The notes below the pieces were generated by a model, which worked only from the letters and a program-made list of their open reading frames with translations, searched no databases and was not told where the DNA came from. Source: a virus. From it: a DNA stretch of 63,489 nucleotides. Positions 51,237-58,862 of the stretch are shown here, one piece after another. The stretch is from positions 1 to 63,489 of IMG/VR virus record IMGVR_UViG_3300050029_000088. One strand, 5' to 3'. Made by a program: the position numbers and the translations under genes. Numbering within the stretch: the first letter of the stretch is position 1; each line of letters begins with the position of its first letter.

Positions 51237-51973
51237 ACGTCGCCGTCATCACTACCGCCTACAACGTCGAGCCGTGGCTCGTGCAGTGCATCAACTCCGT
51301 CCGGGCTCAGACCGTACCACCTATGCAACACATTGTTGTAGACGATGGATCGACGGACGGGTCACTACTCCTTCTTCGGTCACTCGAAGGGTGCGGGAAT
51401 CCTCCTACGACTGTCTTGTCAATAACGAACCGAGGCACCGCTAACGCAGTGAACGCCGGGCTCATCGCGCTCGCGCCCGAGGTCGAGGCCGTGGCGTTCC
51501 TCGACGGCGACGATTGGTACGAGTCCAACTACATCGAGGCGTGCCTCGCGCATATGCACGAGGGCGATGCCGTGCTACCGGCGATCAACTTCCGTGAGGA
51601 GCGTACGACCTACGCTCGCGACACGTACGGCGTCCCGGCAAATACGCCGATCCTACGCAAGCCACTGCACCCGACGTTCGCGCAGACGTGGGAGTGCTGT
51701 AAGTCGCACTCATCCGCAATGTTCCACCGCCGCGTGCTCACGGAGATGGGCGGCTTGCACGGACTGATGGGCGCGGACTGGGATTGGGATATGTGGCTCG
51801 ATTTCCTTGCTCGCGGCTACCGGCTGGCCTACGCACCCGAGACGCATCTCAACTATCGGCTCCGCTGGGGCTCCAATAGTCGTCACGAAGGACGCGGAGA
51901 CAAACGCGAGGCCAACCGTGAGGAGATTCTTCGGCACCATGCGCTGACGTTCGCTAAGCTGGGGCTGACGTGA
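51233..51973 (+). CDS. Family 2 glycosyltransferase
   Basis: 246 residues. VAVITTAYNVEPWLVQCINS, IVVDDGSTDGS and FLDGDDWYESNYIE are the classic GT2 motifs (DDGS, DGD). No membrane helices, so a soluble transferase. Third of the cluster. Confidence 0.88.
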   Translation: MNVAVITTAYNVEPWLVQCINSVRAQTVPPMQHIVVDDGSTDGSLLLLRSLEGCGNPPTTVLSITNRGTANAVNAGLIALAPEVEAVAFLDGDDWYESNYIEACLAHMHEGDAVLPAINFREERTTYARDTYGVPANTPILRKPLHPTFAQTWECCKSHSSAMFHRRVLTEMGGLHGLMGADWDWDMWLDFLARGYRLAYAPETHLNYRLRWGSNSRHEGRGDKREANREEILRHHALTFAKLGLT

Positions 51974-52653
51974 TTGATCCCGAGAACATCTGCGCGATCC
52001 TGCTCACACGCGGCGACGTGCCCGACGCAATGAAGCAGATCAGGGACAGCCTTCCCTACGGAGAGGTTCGGGTGTGGGACAACGCGACTCGCCCCTTCGA
52101 CGCGAGGGTCTACGGGCGCTACCTCGCCATCGAGGAGACGGACAAGCCGGTGATTTATTTTCAGGATGACGATTGTGTCGTCAAGGATTGGAGCCACCGC
52201 GAGTTGATGGAGAACTACCAGCCTGGCACGATCATCGCCAACATGGTCGCAGGCCACCGCGACGACGAACCGCCGATGCTGGGCTGGGGTGCCCTGTTCG
52301 CTCGCGACCTGCCCGCGCGAGCGTTCGCCAAGTGGCACGCGGCGGGCTATCCCTTCGATTGGCGGATCGCCCGCTATCCCGAGTCCATCTTCACTGCGCT
52401 GACCCCGTGGAAGAAGCTCGTCCACGGCACGCACGCCGCGCCGGATGAGAAGGCGTACGTCGGGCTGCCATGCGAGACTGCGCCGAACCGCTCGCACCTA
52501 CAGGCCGACCACTACGGCAACTTTGCGCAGGTCTTGCAGGAGGCTCTCGCGGTCGCTCGCGGCGTCGAGGCCGTGGCCGAACCGAGCGCGAAGCTCACCG
52601 GCTCCGAGTCCTACGATGATGAGCTTTCCGCTCGACTCGCGCGTTGCGGTTGA
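51970..52653 (+). CDS. Glycosyltransferase-like protein (GT-A)
   Basis: 227 residues. ICAILLTRGDVPDAMKQIRD, VRVWDNAT and IYFQDDDCVV give a GT-A strand pattern with a DDD metal motif. Fourth of the cluster, coupled by ATGA. Confidence 0.72.
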   Translation: MIDPENICAILLTRGDVPDAMKQIRDSLPYGEVRVWDNATRPFDARVYGRYLAIEETDKPVIYFQDDDCVVKDWSHRELMENYQPGTIIANMVAGHRDDEPPMLGWGALFARDLPARAFAKWHAAGYPFDWRIARYPESIFTALTPWKKLVHGTHAAPDEKAYVGLPCETAPNRSHLQADHYGNFAQVLQEALAVARGVEAVAEPSAKLTGSESYDDELSARLARCG

Positions 52654-52912
52654 GGACGGCTGGGAGGGCTCGTGCGCCGAGCACGGGCGCGAGTTCGATC
52701 CCGGCTGTTCCGTCTGTTCGCTCCTAACGCGAGTCGACCGAGCGCAGCAGGCCGCAGTCCGGGCCACCCGGCGCGAGGAGGAGGACAGAGTAACGCAAAT
52801 AGCCATGCTTCGTCCGAATAGCCCCGTGGGCCGCTCATGGGAGATACCCCCGCGCTGGCAGTCCGCGCTCGCGCTCGCGGCCGGGATCGCGTTCATCGTC
52901 GTCTTCCGTTGA
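52616..52912 (+). CDS. Membrane-anchored zinc-knuckle protein (97-98 aa)
   Basis: ATG at 52616 or 52619, overlapping the previous gene by 38 nt. CAEHGREFDPGCSVC suggests a metal site; a helical middle and one C-terminal membrane helix (ALALAAGIAFIVVFR). Function unknown. Confidence 0.58.
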   Translation: MMSFPLDSRVAVEDGWEGSCAEHGREFDPGCSVCSLLTRVDRAQQAAVRATRREEEDRVTQIAMLRPNSPVGRSWEIPPRWQSALALAAGIAFIVVFR

Positions 52913-52957
52913 TCCCTCGTTCGAGGGATGGCGCTCGCGGGCCGCGTGGGCGATACT
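52912..52957 (+). promoter_or_regulatory. Class I promoter
   Basis: Perfect 18-bp palindrome ATCCCTCGTTCGAGGGAT (52912-52929), -35 TGGCGC, 17 nt, GATACT (52952-52957), 6 nt, ATG at 52964. Confidence 0.75.
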
Positions 52958-52963
52958 TGATAT

Positions 52964-53137
52964 ATGGCGTTCACTCCCCACTGGGCCGAGGTTGACGGGC
53001 CGCTGCCGCACCGCTGCGAGGCGTGCGAGAAGATGGTCACGGGGCCAGTGTGGGTCTACTGGCACCGCTTCGACGGGTACAACCACTGCGTCTGCGCGTC
53101 GTGCGCGGGTGCGCTGACCGAGGAGAAGGCCGCATGA
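52964..53137 (+). CDS. Small zinc-finger protein (57 aa)
   Basis: Leaderless ATG. CEACEK near 18 and HCVCASC near 41-47 form a four-cysteine site. The stop overlaps the next ATG. Function unknown. Confidence 0.65.
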   Translation: MAFTPHWAEVDGPLPHRCEACEKMVTGPVWVYWHRFDGYNHCVCASCAGALTEEKAA

Positions 53138-53271
53138 GCGACGACTTCAACCCTCCCTACGACGAGGACGACGTACCGTTCGAGCCCGGCGAGCCCCCCG
53201 AGCCCTGCACGCTCAAGGAGTTCCTCGATTCCTACCCCTACGGAACCGTCCCGCACCCCGAATCCCTCTGA
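53134..53271 (+). CDS. Small acidic protein (45 aa)
   Basis: ATGA overlap. Very acidic and Pro-rich (DDFNPPYDEDDVPFEPGEPP). Stop lies within the next class I palindrome. Confidence 0.55.
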   Translation: MSDDFNPPYDEDDVPFEPGEPPEPCTLKEFLDSYPYGTVPHPESL

Positions 53272-53307
53272 CGAGGGATGGACAAGAAGCCCGCAAATGG
53301 CGATACT
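53262..53307 (+). promoter_or_regulatory. Class I promoter
   Basis: Palindrome ATCCCTC-TGAC-GAGGGAT (53262-53279), -35 TGGACA, 17 nt, GATACT (53302-53307), 6 nt, GTG at 53314. Confidence 0.73.
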
Positions 53308-53313
53308 AGGAGT

Positions 53314-53508
53314 GTGATGAAAGAGATGTCCTTCCTTCTGGCTTCCACCCCCGCCGACGGCGGCAGTCCCGTGTTCGAGATGTTCTACTGCCCCGGCGAG
53401 TTGGCCGAGTGGAAGATGGTGTTGGAGGAGATGGGCTTCTCGTGCTCGGTCAGCGAGCACCCCTGCGAGACTCACGACCACGGCCCAGTGCTAGGAGGTA
53501 AGAAGTGA
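53314..53508 (+). CDS. Hypothetical protein (64 aa)
   Basis: Leaderless GTG (next codon ATG). FEMFYCPGELAEWKMVLEEM; two cysteines and two His late in the sequence. Stop overlaps the next GTG. Confidence 0.6.
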   Translation: MMKEMSFLLASTPADGGSPVFEMFYCPGELAEWKMVLEEMGFSCSVSEHPCETHDHGPVLGGKK

Positions 53509-53783
53509 GCGGCAAGATGACTGACCCGGAGAATCTGGCCTTTGCGATGAGCCTCGGCGTTGAGTTCACGGAGGTCGCAGTCACCGCGATCTTTGTCGAG
53601 CAGGCGTCCGATGAGGACGCGACCGGCGACGAGCGGATTTGTTTCTACGTCTACCCCGGTGATGACGATGGGGAGGACGCGCTGTTCGGAAAGGGCTACA
53701 CCTACTACCACGCGGGAGAGGCGCTCGCCCACGCTCACAAGATGGCGAGCAACTACTGCGTGGACGAGATTGTGACCTGCTAA
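53505..53783 (+). CDS. Hypothetical protein (92 aa)
   Basis: GTGA overlap. Acidic alpha/beta sequence (VEFTEVAVTAIFVEQASDED, GYTYYHAGEALAHAHKMASN). No family recognised. Confidence 0.6.
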   Translation: MSGKMTDPENLAFAMSLGVEFTEVAVTAIFVEQASDEDATGDERICFYVYPGDDDGEDALFGKGYTYYHAGEALAHAHKMASNYCVDEIVTC

Positions 53784-53794
53784 GAGGAGGAGCG

Positions 53795-54010
53795 ATGGCG
53801 ACTGTCTACACATACGATCCGGTGGGCTGGGATGTCTTCGACGGACGAACCGACTTGAAGCCGGGGGATCGCGTTGTCAAGACGCAGCCGCACGGGTGCC
53901 CGCGCAACGGCACGATGGGTCACTGCTTCGTGGCCGACGCCGAGACGGGCAAGTTCGTCGGGCTCGTGATGGTGAAGTCCCTCAAGCGTGCGGGCCGGGT
54001 GGCAGCGTGA
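53795..54010 (+). CDS. Small SH3-like hypothetical protein (71 aa)
   Basis: Ribosome site GAGGAGG. LKPGDRVVKTQPHGCPRNGT and HCFVADAETGKFVGLVMVKS look like a small beta barrel of the SH3 type. Stop overlaps the next GTG. Confidence 0.58.
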   Translation: MATVYTYDPVGWDVFDGRTDLKPGDRVVKTQPHGCPRNGTMGHCFVADAETGKFVGLVMVKSLKRAGRVAA

Positions 54011-54177
54011 ACGCGCGGGCCGGTCAGGTCAGGCGGGCGCAGCGGGCGCTCCGGCTCGCGCCGGACACTCGCGCTCTCAAGCGCGAGCTACAGCACGGCA
54101 ACCCGTACGCGCTGGCCCTGCTCGGGCGGCGTGGGCTCGTCTACACCTTCGGAGCAATCCGGCGGAAGGAGGGATGA
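54007..54177 (+). CDS. Small basic helical protein (56 aa)
   Basis: GTGA overlap. Arg/Leu-rich (VRRAQRALRLAPDTRALKRE), probably nucleic-acid binding. Stop overlaps the next ATG. Confidence 0.52.
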   Translation: MNARAGQVRRAQRALRLAPDTRALKRELQHGNPYALALLGRRGLVYTFGAIRRKEG

Positions 54178-54362
54178 TGGAGGAACGTGAGATGTTCGAG
54201 GAACTGCTCGCGGGCCTGCGCGGTCGCACCGATGCGATCAAGGATAACGCCGAGCGCCGCAAGGTCGCAGAGCGCGAAGGCGTCAAGCGTGCCCGGCGCG
54301 AGACAAGCTCCCTGCGCGGGCGAGTTCGCTTCGGCAACGAGGGCTACCGAGCCCGCGACTAG
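54174..54362 (+). CDS. Small helical protein (62 aa)
   Basis: ATGA overlap. Charged helix (EREMFEELLAGLRGRTDAIK) with an Arg-rich C terminus. Last of this operon, before a terminator. Confidence 0.55.
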   Translation: MMEEREMFEELLAGLRGRTDAIKDNAERRKVAEREGVKRARRETSSLRGRVRFGNEGYRARD

Positions 54363-54372
54363 CTGCCCCGCC

Positions 54373-54401
54373 AGCACGGGTCGCTTTCTGCGACCCGTGC
54401 T
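54373..54401 (+). terminator. Strong terminator hairpin
   Basis: AGCACGGGTCGC-TTTCT-GCGACCCGTGCT, 12-bp stem; its last T begins the next -10 box. Confidence 0.8.
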
Positions 54402-54406
54402 ACAAT
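54401..54406 (+). promoter_or_regulatory. Promoter -10, TACAAT
   Basis: TACAAT 12 nt before the ATG at 54419, directly after the terminator. Confidence 0.5.
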
Positions 54407-54418
54407 CCCCCGTAGCTC

Positions 54419-54721
54419 ATGTATCACACGAAGGTCATCCCCGTCGAAGTCGTGCAGGCCGGGGGCACTTCCCTCGGAAGTGTCGGCGTCCCGCCCTGTC
54501 GATTCGCAGGCTCCTTCTACACCTGCGAGCCGGACGGCGACTTCGGGGTCGTGCTGACCAACAAGGATCAGACCTTGCAGACGCTCACCAACGTAGACGA
54601 CGGCGATATGCGCCCGCTCGCGTGGGATGCCGAACTGCTCTGCTCGGGAGAAATCAACGTCGCCGTGTCGGGCGCGAGCGCCGACGGCATCGTCTACGTC
54701 TCCTGCCTCATCCGCTACTAG
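54419..54721 (+). CDS. Virion-type beta protein (100 aa)
   Basis: HTKVIPVEVVQAGGTSLGSV, VVLTNKDQTLQTLTNVDDGD and IVYVSCLIRY form a small beta domain at the head of the connector module. Probably a head decoration protein. Confidence 0.58.
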   Translation: MYHTKVIPVEVVQAGGTSLGSVGVPPCRFAGSFYTCEPDGDFGVVLTNKDQTLQTLTNVDDGDMRPLAWDAELLCSGEINVAVSGASADGIVYVSCLIRY

Positions 54722-54724
54722 GGG

Positions 54725-54730
54725 TACACT
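54725..54730 (+). promoter_or_regulatory. Class II promoter, TACACT
   Basis: TACACT 6 nt before the ATG at 54737. Confidence 0.55.
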
Positions 54731-54736
54731 CGGCGT

Positions 54737-55270
54737 ATGCCGTGGCTCGCCGTCACCGGGACTACTCAGTGGGGCGCGGGACGCAACCTGCCGACGTTCA
54801 AGCCGGGCGTCTACGAAGTCTCTGAGGAAGTCGCCGCCATCGCTCGCCGGGACGCGCCGCCGCGCGTCGTCGTCTGCAACGAGGAGCCGACTGTCACGAC
54901 CGGGCACGGCGAGCCGCCGCTGACGCTGGACGACCTGCGCATCGGTACGGGCGACGGAGTGCATCTCACACGCGAGGACATCCCCGAGCTAATGCCCGAG
55001 ACGTTGGCGGACGAGCCCGTGATCGACCTCTACCCCTGCGAGTTCTGTCCCGACAGCTTCGCGAACGAGGCTCCGCTCCGGCGGCACATTCGTCTACACC
55101 ACGAGGTTCACCACGAGCGCCTGACTGCCGAGGAACAGGCCGAGGCCGACCGGCTACGGGCCGAGCGCGACGAAGCGGCAAGGCTGGCCGCTGCCATCGC
55201 GAAGGACTTGCACCCGGCAGAGCGCGAGATTCTCGATCCTGACCTCGGGGCCGAGGTAGACTCTCCCTAA
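54737..55270 (+). CDS. Virion-module protein with a canonical C2H2 zinc finger (177 aa)
   Basis: Residues about 98-120 read YPCEFCPDSFANEAPLRRHI followed by RLHH: Y-x-C-x2-C-x3-F-x5-L-x2-H-x4-H, a textbook C2H2 finger including the Phe and Leu core. A charged coiled coil follows. The N terminus is beta-like. Its place among connector genes suggests a head or DNA-contacting role. The stop shares a base with the next ATG (TAATG). Confidence 0.72.
   Translation: MPWLAVTGTTQWGAGRNLPTFKPGVYEVSEEVAAIARRDAPPRVVVCNEEPTVTTGHGEPPLTLDDLRIGTGDGVHLTREDIPELMPETLADEPVIDLYPCEFCPDSFANEAPLRRHIRLHHEVHHERLTAEEQAEADRLRAERDEAARLAAAIAKDLHPAEREILDPDLGAEVDSP
55257..55262 (+). promoter_or_regulatory. Class II promoter, TAGACT
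   Basis: TAGACT 7 nt before the ATG at 55270. Confidence 0.6.
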
Positions 55271-55917
55271 TGGCAGCCGACCTTGCAAGCATCGCGGACG
55301 TGAAGCGAATCCTTCGGATCGAGTCTTCGACTGATCCCGTGATCGACGCACGCCTACAGGCGGGGCTCGACGTGATGGAGGAGTGGGTACTCCCGAAGCT
55401 CAAGTACGTCGGCAAGGAAGGAGCTTGGTGCGAGGTCTACTTCGACATCTCGGAGGACGCCACACTGCGGCTCCCGGCCAACGACATCACGATCACGAAG
55501 GTCAACGTCTTTGAGTACCCCTCGTCCTTCGGCATCCCGCTCTCGCCTATCGAGCTAGGGCTCGGGCACGGATTCGACCAAGACGATCAGGGCAACCTCA
55601 TGCTTCGCCCATCGCTATACTTCTCGCCCTTCCAGGGCGCGGTAGCATCCCGTCCTCGGCGCACGTATTCGCGCGTCGAGGTTCACTATCTCGGCTCGGG
55701 GGTAGTTCCTCGAACCATCACCGAAGGCATCGCCTTCCTTGCAGCGGGCTACTACCAGGATGGCCCTCGGATTCTCGCGGGGCTCAAGAGCGAGAAGATC
55801 GGGGAATACAGCTACACGCTCGCAGACCGACTCGCGCCGGACGAGGCCGACTACGTGGCGCAGGGTCTTTGGTTCCTCGGCCCGCAGTTCAAGCGTCAAC
55901 GGGTGGCGGTGATCTAG
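55270..55917 (+). CDS. Head-tail connector / adaptor protein (gp6-like)
   Basis: 215 residues. The N terminus (DLASIADVKRILRIESSTDP, VIDARLQAGLDVMEEWVLPK) has the helical pattern of head-completion adaptors; a beta insert and a final helical region follow (ITEGIAFLAAGYYQDGPRIL). Position two genes before the tail terminator supports this. Confidence 0.7.
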   Translation: MAADLASIADVKRILRIESSTDPVIDARLQAGLDVMEEWVLPKLKYVGKEGAWCEVYFDISEDATLRLPANDITITKVNVFEYPSSFGIPLSPIELGLGHGFDQDDQGNLMLRPSLYFSPFQGAVASRPRRTYSRVEVHYLGSGVVPRTITEGIAFLAAGYYQDGPRILAGLKSEKIGEYSYTLADRLAPDEADYVAQGLWFLGPQFKRQRVAVI

Positions 55918-56262
55918 GTGGCCGGTCTTCCGATCCCCGTGCTCGTGGTCACACGCGACTCGCCCGGCCAGGATGTCCCGAGCGCGATCACAGACGCGGG
56001 CGACGGGCTCGTCATCGAGGACAACTACGGCAACGTCTTCCTATTCGTGACCAACCCGGAGTCGGGGGAGGGCACGGCCACGATCACCCCACACGCGACA
56101 GGGCCGGGCGGCGCAGCCTTCGCGCCGTCGGTCATCGTGATCCCGGCAGACTCCTCGGCGTGGGTAGGGCCGTGGCCGACGGCGATCTTCAACGATGACG
56201 CCAACACGGTCTACGTGTCCGACCCGTCGGGCACTTTGGAGTTCACCGGGCTGAGGTACTAG
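55918..56262 (+). CDS. Head-associated beta protein (114 aa)
   Basis: GTG directly after the previous stop. LVIEDNYGNVFLFVTNPESG, then IVIPADSSAWVGPWPTAIFN and LEFTGLRY. Same pattern as the protein at 29767. Probably a connector or decoration protein. Confidence 0.6.
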   Translation: MAGLPIPVLVVTRDSPGQDVPSAITDAGDGLVIEDNYGNVFLFVTNPESGEGTATITPHATGPGGAAFAPSVIVIPADSSAWVGPWPTAIFNDDANTVYVSDPSGTLEFTGLRY

Positions 56263-56266
56263 GCCC

Positions 56267-56689
56267 GTGGCCTTCACCGATCTTCTCATTCACACGGTTG
56301 AGGTCTACGGTCGAGCAGCCGAGGACGAGACGGGCACCGCGAAGCTCGACCGCTTCGGGCAGCCGCTCTCGGTCAACCCCCGACAGCACGAGGTCGGCGG
56401 GCAGACGCTCGTCGCCACGTACCCGTGTCGCGTGTACCTCAAGGCGGGCGGGCTCGTGATGATGGAGCGGGCCATCGACACGTTCGAGCGTGTCTACTGC
56501 ATGTTCACGGAGCCGGACACTCTCATCTACGAAGACGACGCCGTGCGCGTGCTCGATCAGAACGGCCGCGTGCTCATCAACCTCGCCAAGATCAAAGACG
56601 CCGAGGAGAAATACGACGGCGCGGGGCCGCATCACATGGAGTTCGCAGTTTGGGAACAGTCCGGCCCGAAGCCGGAGCGGGTGCCGTAG
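56267..56689 (+). CDS. Head-tail joining protein candidate (140 aa)
   Basis: GTG start. LIHTVEVYGRAAEDETGTAK, then TYPCRVYLKAGGLVMMERAI and a VRVLDQNGRVLINLAKIKDA segment resemble head-closure (gp16/SPP1-like) proteins. The order adaptor, closure, gp10-like, terminator is the usual one. Confidence 0.65.
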   Translation: MAFTDLLIHTVEVYGRAAEDETGTAKLDRFGQPLSVNPRQHEVGGQTLVATYPCRVYLKAGGLVMMERAIDTFERVYCMFTEPDTLIYEDDAVRVLDQNGRVLINLAKIKDAEEKYDGAGPHHMEFAVWEQSGPKPERVP

Positions 56690-57111
56690 TGGGCCAGGTC
56701 GGTAAGAACTCGTGGTTTGGGCCGGAGATTGTTGCGCGGATCAACCGCGCGTCGGGTCGCGCCATCGTCGGGATCGGCATGGCCGTCGCCGTCGAGACGA
56801 AGGTCGTGACGCACGTCGTCTCGGGCAACCTGCGCCGCTCGATCCATGCGGCTCCCGTTCGCTACACGGACGCCGAGGCAGACCTGCGCAACGTCGAGTC
56901 GTTCGCTGACCTCATGTTGCTCTACGGCCCGCCGCCGCCGACGCGGACACCGCTCGGCCCGGCCATCGAGGTCGGCTCGTGGCTCCCGTACGCCTGCGTC
57001 GAGTGGGTCGGCCGGATGCACCCCGGCATCACGCTCGGGCTCGAAGCCGTACGCGGACAGCGGGCTCACAGAATCGTCTACACGGCGTTCAAGGCAGAGG
57101 GGTTGGTATGA
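56689..57111 (+). CDS. HK97 gp10-like neck/tail-completion protein
   Basis: 140 residues; the GTG shares a base with the previous TAG. VVSGNLRRSIHAAPVRYTDA carries the TGxLRxSI-type motif of the HK97 gp10 family. Stop overlaps the next start. Confidence 0.72.
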   Translation: MGQVGKNSWFGPEIVARINRASGRAIVGIGMAVAVETKVVTHVVSGNLRRSIHAAPVRYTDAEADLRNVESFADLMLLYGPPPPTRTPLGPAIEVGSWLPYACVEWVGRMHPGITLGLEAVRGQRAHRIVYTAFKAEGLV

Positions 57112-57527
57112 ACACGACCAACGAGATAAGCCCGGCGGAGCTTGCCGCCGACCTGCTCACCCGCTGGGGGCTGCCTCCGGTGCGAGTAGTCGTCGGCCCG
57201 GCGACGGACAAGCTACAGCAGGCGGGCGTCATCTCGTGCATGGCGGCGGGCCTTCCTGTAGTAGAGGAGTACGTGCCGATCCAGTGGGCTCGGGTACAGA
57301 TGCGATGCCTCGCCGGAACGCTCGCGCAAGCGGATAACATCTCGCAGGCCGTCCAACGGGACATTCATGCGAAGGTCAGGAAGTTCGTCTACATGGCGTC
57401 GACCGACTCGTGGTATCTGCTTCATCTCTGCAAGATCACCGCTGGGCCGTCGATGCACTTCGACTCGCCCGAGACGTGGGAGACGCTCGTCTTCGCGGAG
57501 CTAATGCTCTCGAACGAGCGACTCTAG
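57108..57527 (+). CDS. Tail terminator / minor capsid-type protein
   Basis: 139 residues. LAADLLTRWGLPPVRVVVGP then strands and AQADNISQAVQRDIHAKVRK, the pattern of tail terminators that cap the tail tube. Ends 1 nt before the tRNA-Gln on the other strand. Confidence 0.65.
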   Translation: MNTTNEISPAELAADLLTRWGLPPVRVVVGPATDKLQQAGVISCMAAGLPVVEEYVPIQWARVQMRCLAGTLAQADNISQAVQRDIHAKVRKFVYMASTDSWYLLHLCKITAGPSMHFDSPETWETLVFAELMLSNERL

Positions 57528-57598
57528 CTCCGGGTCAGGGGATCGAACCCTGCCCTCCGCGTCCAGAGCGCGGCGTCCTACCGATAGACCAACCCGGA
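57528..57598 (-). tRNA. tRNA-Gln (CUG)
   Basis: 71 nt on the minus strand. Acceptor TCCGGGT/ACCCGGA, D-arm GGTCTATCGGTAGGAC, anticodon stem CCGCG/CGCGG with loop CTCTGGA (CUG, codon CAG), T-arm CAGGG-TTCGATC-CCCTG. CCA not encoded. Confidence 0.92.
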
Positions 57599-57603
57599 CG
57601 TGC

Positions 57604-57612
57604 TACAGTCTA
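57604..57612. promoter_or_regulatory. Overlapping divergent class II promoters
   Basis: TACAGT (57604-57609) faces right, 6 nt before the tRNA-like RNA at 57616. TAGACT (57612-57607, minus) faces left, 8 nt before the tRNA-Gln 5' end. The two boxes share three bases, so only one polymerase can use the site at a time. Confidence 0.7.
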
Positions 57613-57615
57613 CTC

Positions 57616-57688
57616 GACGGTCACGTAGCTCAGATAGGTAGAGCGCCGGGGCACCGGAGGTCGCGGGTTCGAGTCCCGCCGGGGCGTC
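57616..57688 (+). ncRNA. tRNA-like RNA lacking a normal anticodon loop
   Basis: The D-arm (GCTCAGATAGGTAGAGC) and T-arm (GCGGG-TTCGAGT-CCCGC) are perfect, but the anticodon arm is CCGG-GGCA-CCGG, a 4-bp stem with a 4-nt loop, about five bases too short. The ends GACGGTC and GGGCGTC pair imperfectly. A promoter places +1 at the first base. Either a decayed tRNA or a functional tRNA mimic. Confidence 0.62.
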
Positions 57689-57740
57689 ACGTTGGGGCCA
57701 AGCGGCTCGGGCACATGACCCTCATGGCCGGGTAGCCTGA

Positions 57741-57762
57741 GAGCCGGGGCAGCGCCCGGCTC
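57741..57762. terminator. Terminator hairpin
   Basis: GAGCCGGG-GCAGCG-CCCGGCTC between the tRNA-like gene and the minus-strand cassette. Confidence 0.6.
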
Positions 57763-57791
57763 CCCTTCTCATCTTCACTGTTTGGGCCTTC

Positions 57792-57808
57792 TTCACCGTG
57801 ACGGTGAA
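57792..57808. promoter_or_regulatory. Palindromic site, possible operator
   Basis: TTCACCG-TGA-CGGTGAA, 7-bp arms, in the 190-nt stretch between the tRNA pair and 57881. Nothing else recognisable there. Confidence 0.35.
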
Positions 57809-57880
57809 TATGCACGTTCGCGCACATACGGCGTTCGCTCGGCCCGTGGCCCTGCAATCTGCGTGATCGTGCGTCGTGAT

Positions 57881-58087
57881 CTAGGTAGAACGCGACGGCG
57901 GACGGCCTAGATGCCACGCTAGCGCGAGTGCCCAGCCGACGATCCCGATGCGAGCGGCGAGCGGCCAGCGGCGGCTAGCGGCCCACGCGGCGTGTGAGAC
58001 GCGAGGCATACGCTCGTCCAACACGGACAGGGCTTCCCACGCGCCGAGCGCGATGGCGGTGCTCGCCCATACGTCCCCTGTCGTCAT
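57881..58087 (-). CDS. Small membrane-associated protein (68 aa)
   Basis: MTTGDVWASTAIALGAWEAL and WPLAARIGIVGWALALAWHL are two hydrophobic segments with basic residues between. Downstream of the GT-D gene in a minus-strand cassette. Function unknown. Confidence 0.55.
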   Translation of the reverse strand: MTTGDVWASTAIALGAWEALSVLDERMPRVSHAAWAASRRWPLAARIGIVGWALALAWHLGRPPSRST

Positions 58088-58096
58088 GGGAGGAGT

Positions 58097-58831
58097 CTAT
58101 CGGTCGGCAGAAAGCAGGTCGGCGTAGGCCCATGCAAGAGTGCCCCGGTCAACCTGGCCCGAGCGCGTCGGCTTCCAGAACAGGGGATCGAGCGCGGAGC
58201 CGAGGTCAATCACCGTCATGCTTGGGTCGCGCTCGATCAGTTCCCCGGCGACGTACTTCGCCGCGTGCGCGGCAGAGAGGAGCACGACCTCGTAGGCCGA
58301 GAGGAAGCGCACGAGCGAGTCCTGCTCGACGCGGGAGTCCTGCCATTCCTGCCCGAGCGGCACCGGAACCCAGTCGGCCCGCATCATCCGAGCGCCGTCC
58401 TTGAGCGGGACGGGCGCGACGTACGCCTTGCGCCGGTCGTCCCGCGCGACCGCCGTGTAGAAGCGTCTCAGATCGGCGGAGAGCCGGTCGTGCTCAACGG
58501 CGTGCGCCGAGAGGAAGGGACGGTGGCCGATCACCTTGAGGAGTTCCTGCCACTCCGGCTCTAGCCCCTCGGGAAGCTCCCCGAAGAAGCACTGCTCGGG
58601 CGAGTCCGCGAGCTTGACGAGCGCCGACAGGGTGAGGGCTCCCGTCTCGGGGCGAAGGTAGAGCCCGTTGGCGTCCGGCGCGTCCCCGCGCCCATAGGCC
58701 GTTACGCCGTAGATGTTGCAGACCACGCCGTCCCCGATCTTGACGTAGGAGAAGGGGGTACGGGATACGAGATGGGCGCGGAGGATCGCGGCGGACTCGT
58801 CCGGGCCGGGCGTGCCGGTGCCGCGCTTCAT
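58097..58831 (-). CDS. GT-D fold (DUF1792-like) glycosyltransferase-type protein
   Basis: About 244 residues from the ATG at 58831. ILRAHLVSRTPFSYVKIGDG resembles the RFGDGE signature of the GT-D fold, though the final Glu is replaced by Val here. Later DRRKAYVAPVPLKDGARMMR and SMTVIDLGSALDPLFW fit. Possibly another sugar-modifying enzyme. An upstream ATG at 58954 overlaps the divergent gene and is less likely. Confidence 0.6.
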   Translation of the reverse strand: MKRGTGTPGPDESAAILRAHLVSRTPFSYVKIGDGVVCNIYGVTAYGRGDAPDANGLYLRPETGALTLSALVKLADSPEQCFFGELPEGLEPEWQELLKVIGHRPFLSAHAVEHDRLSADLRRFYTAVARDDRRKAYVAPVPLKDGARMMRADWVPVPLGQEWQDSRVEQDSLVRFLSAYEVVLLSAAHAAKYVAGELIERDPSMTVIDLGSALDPLFWKPTRSGQVDRGTLAWAYADLLSADR

Positions 58832-58862
58832 CGGGGCACCGGGACAGAAGGCCGTTTCGTCG

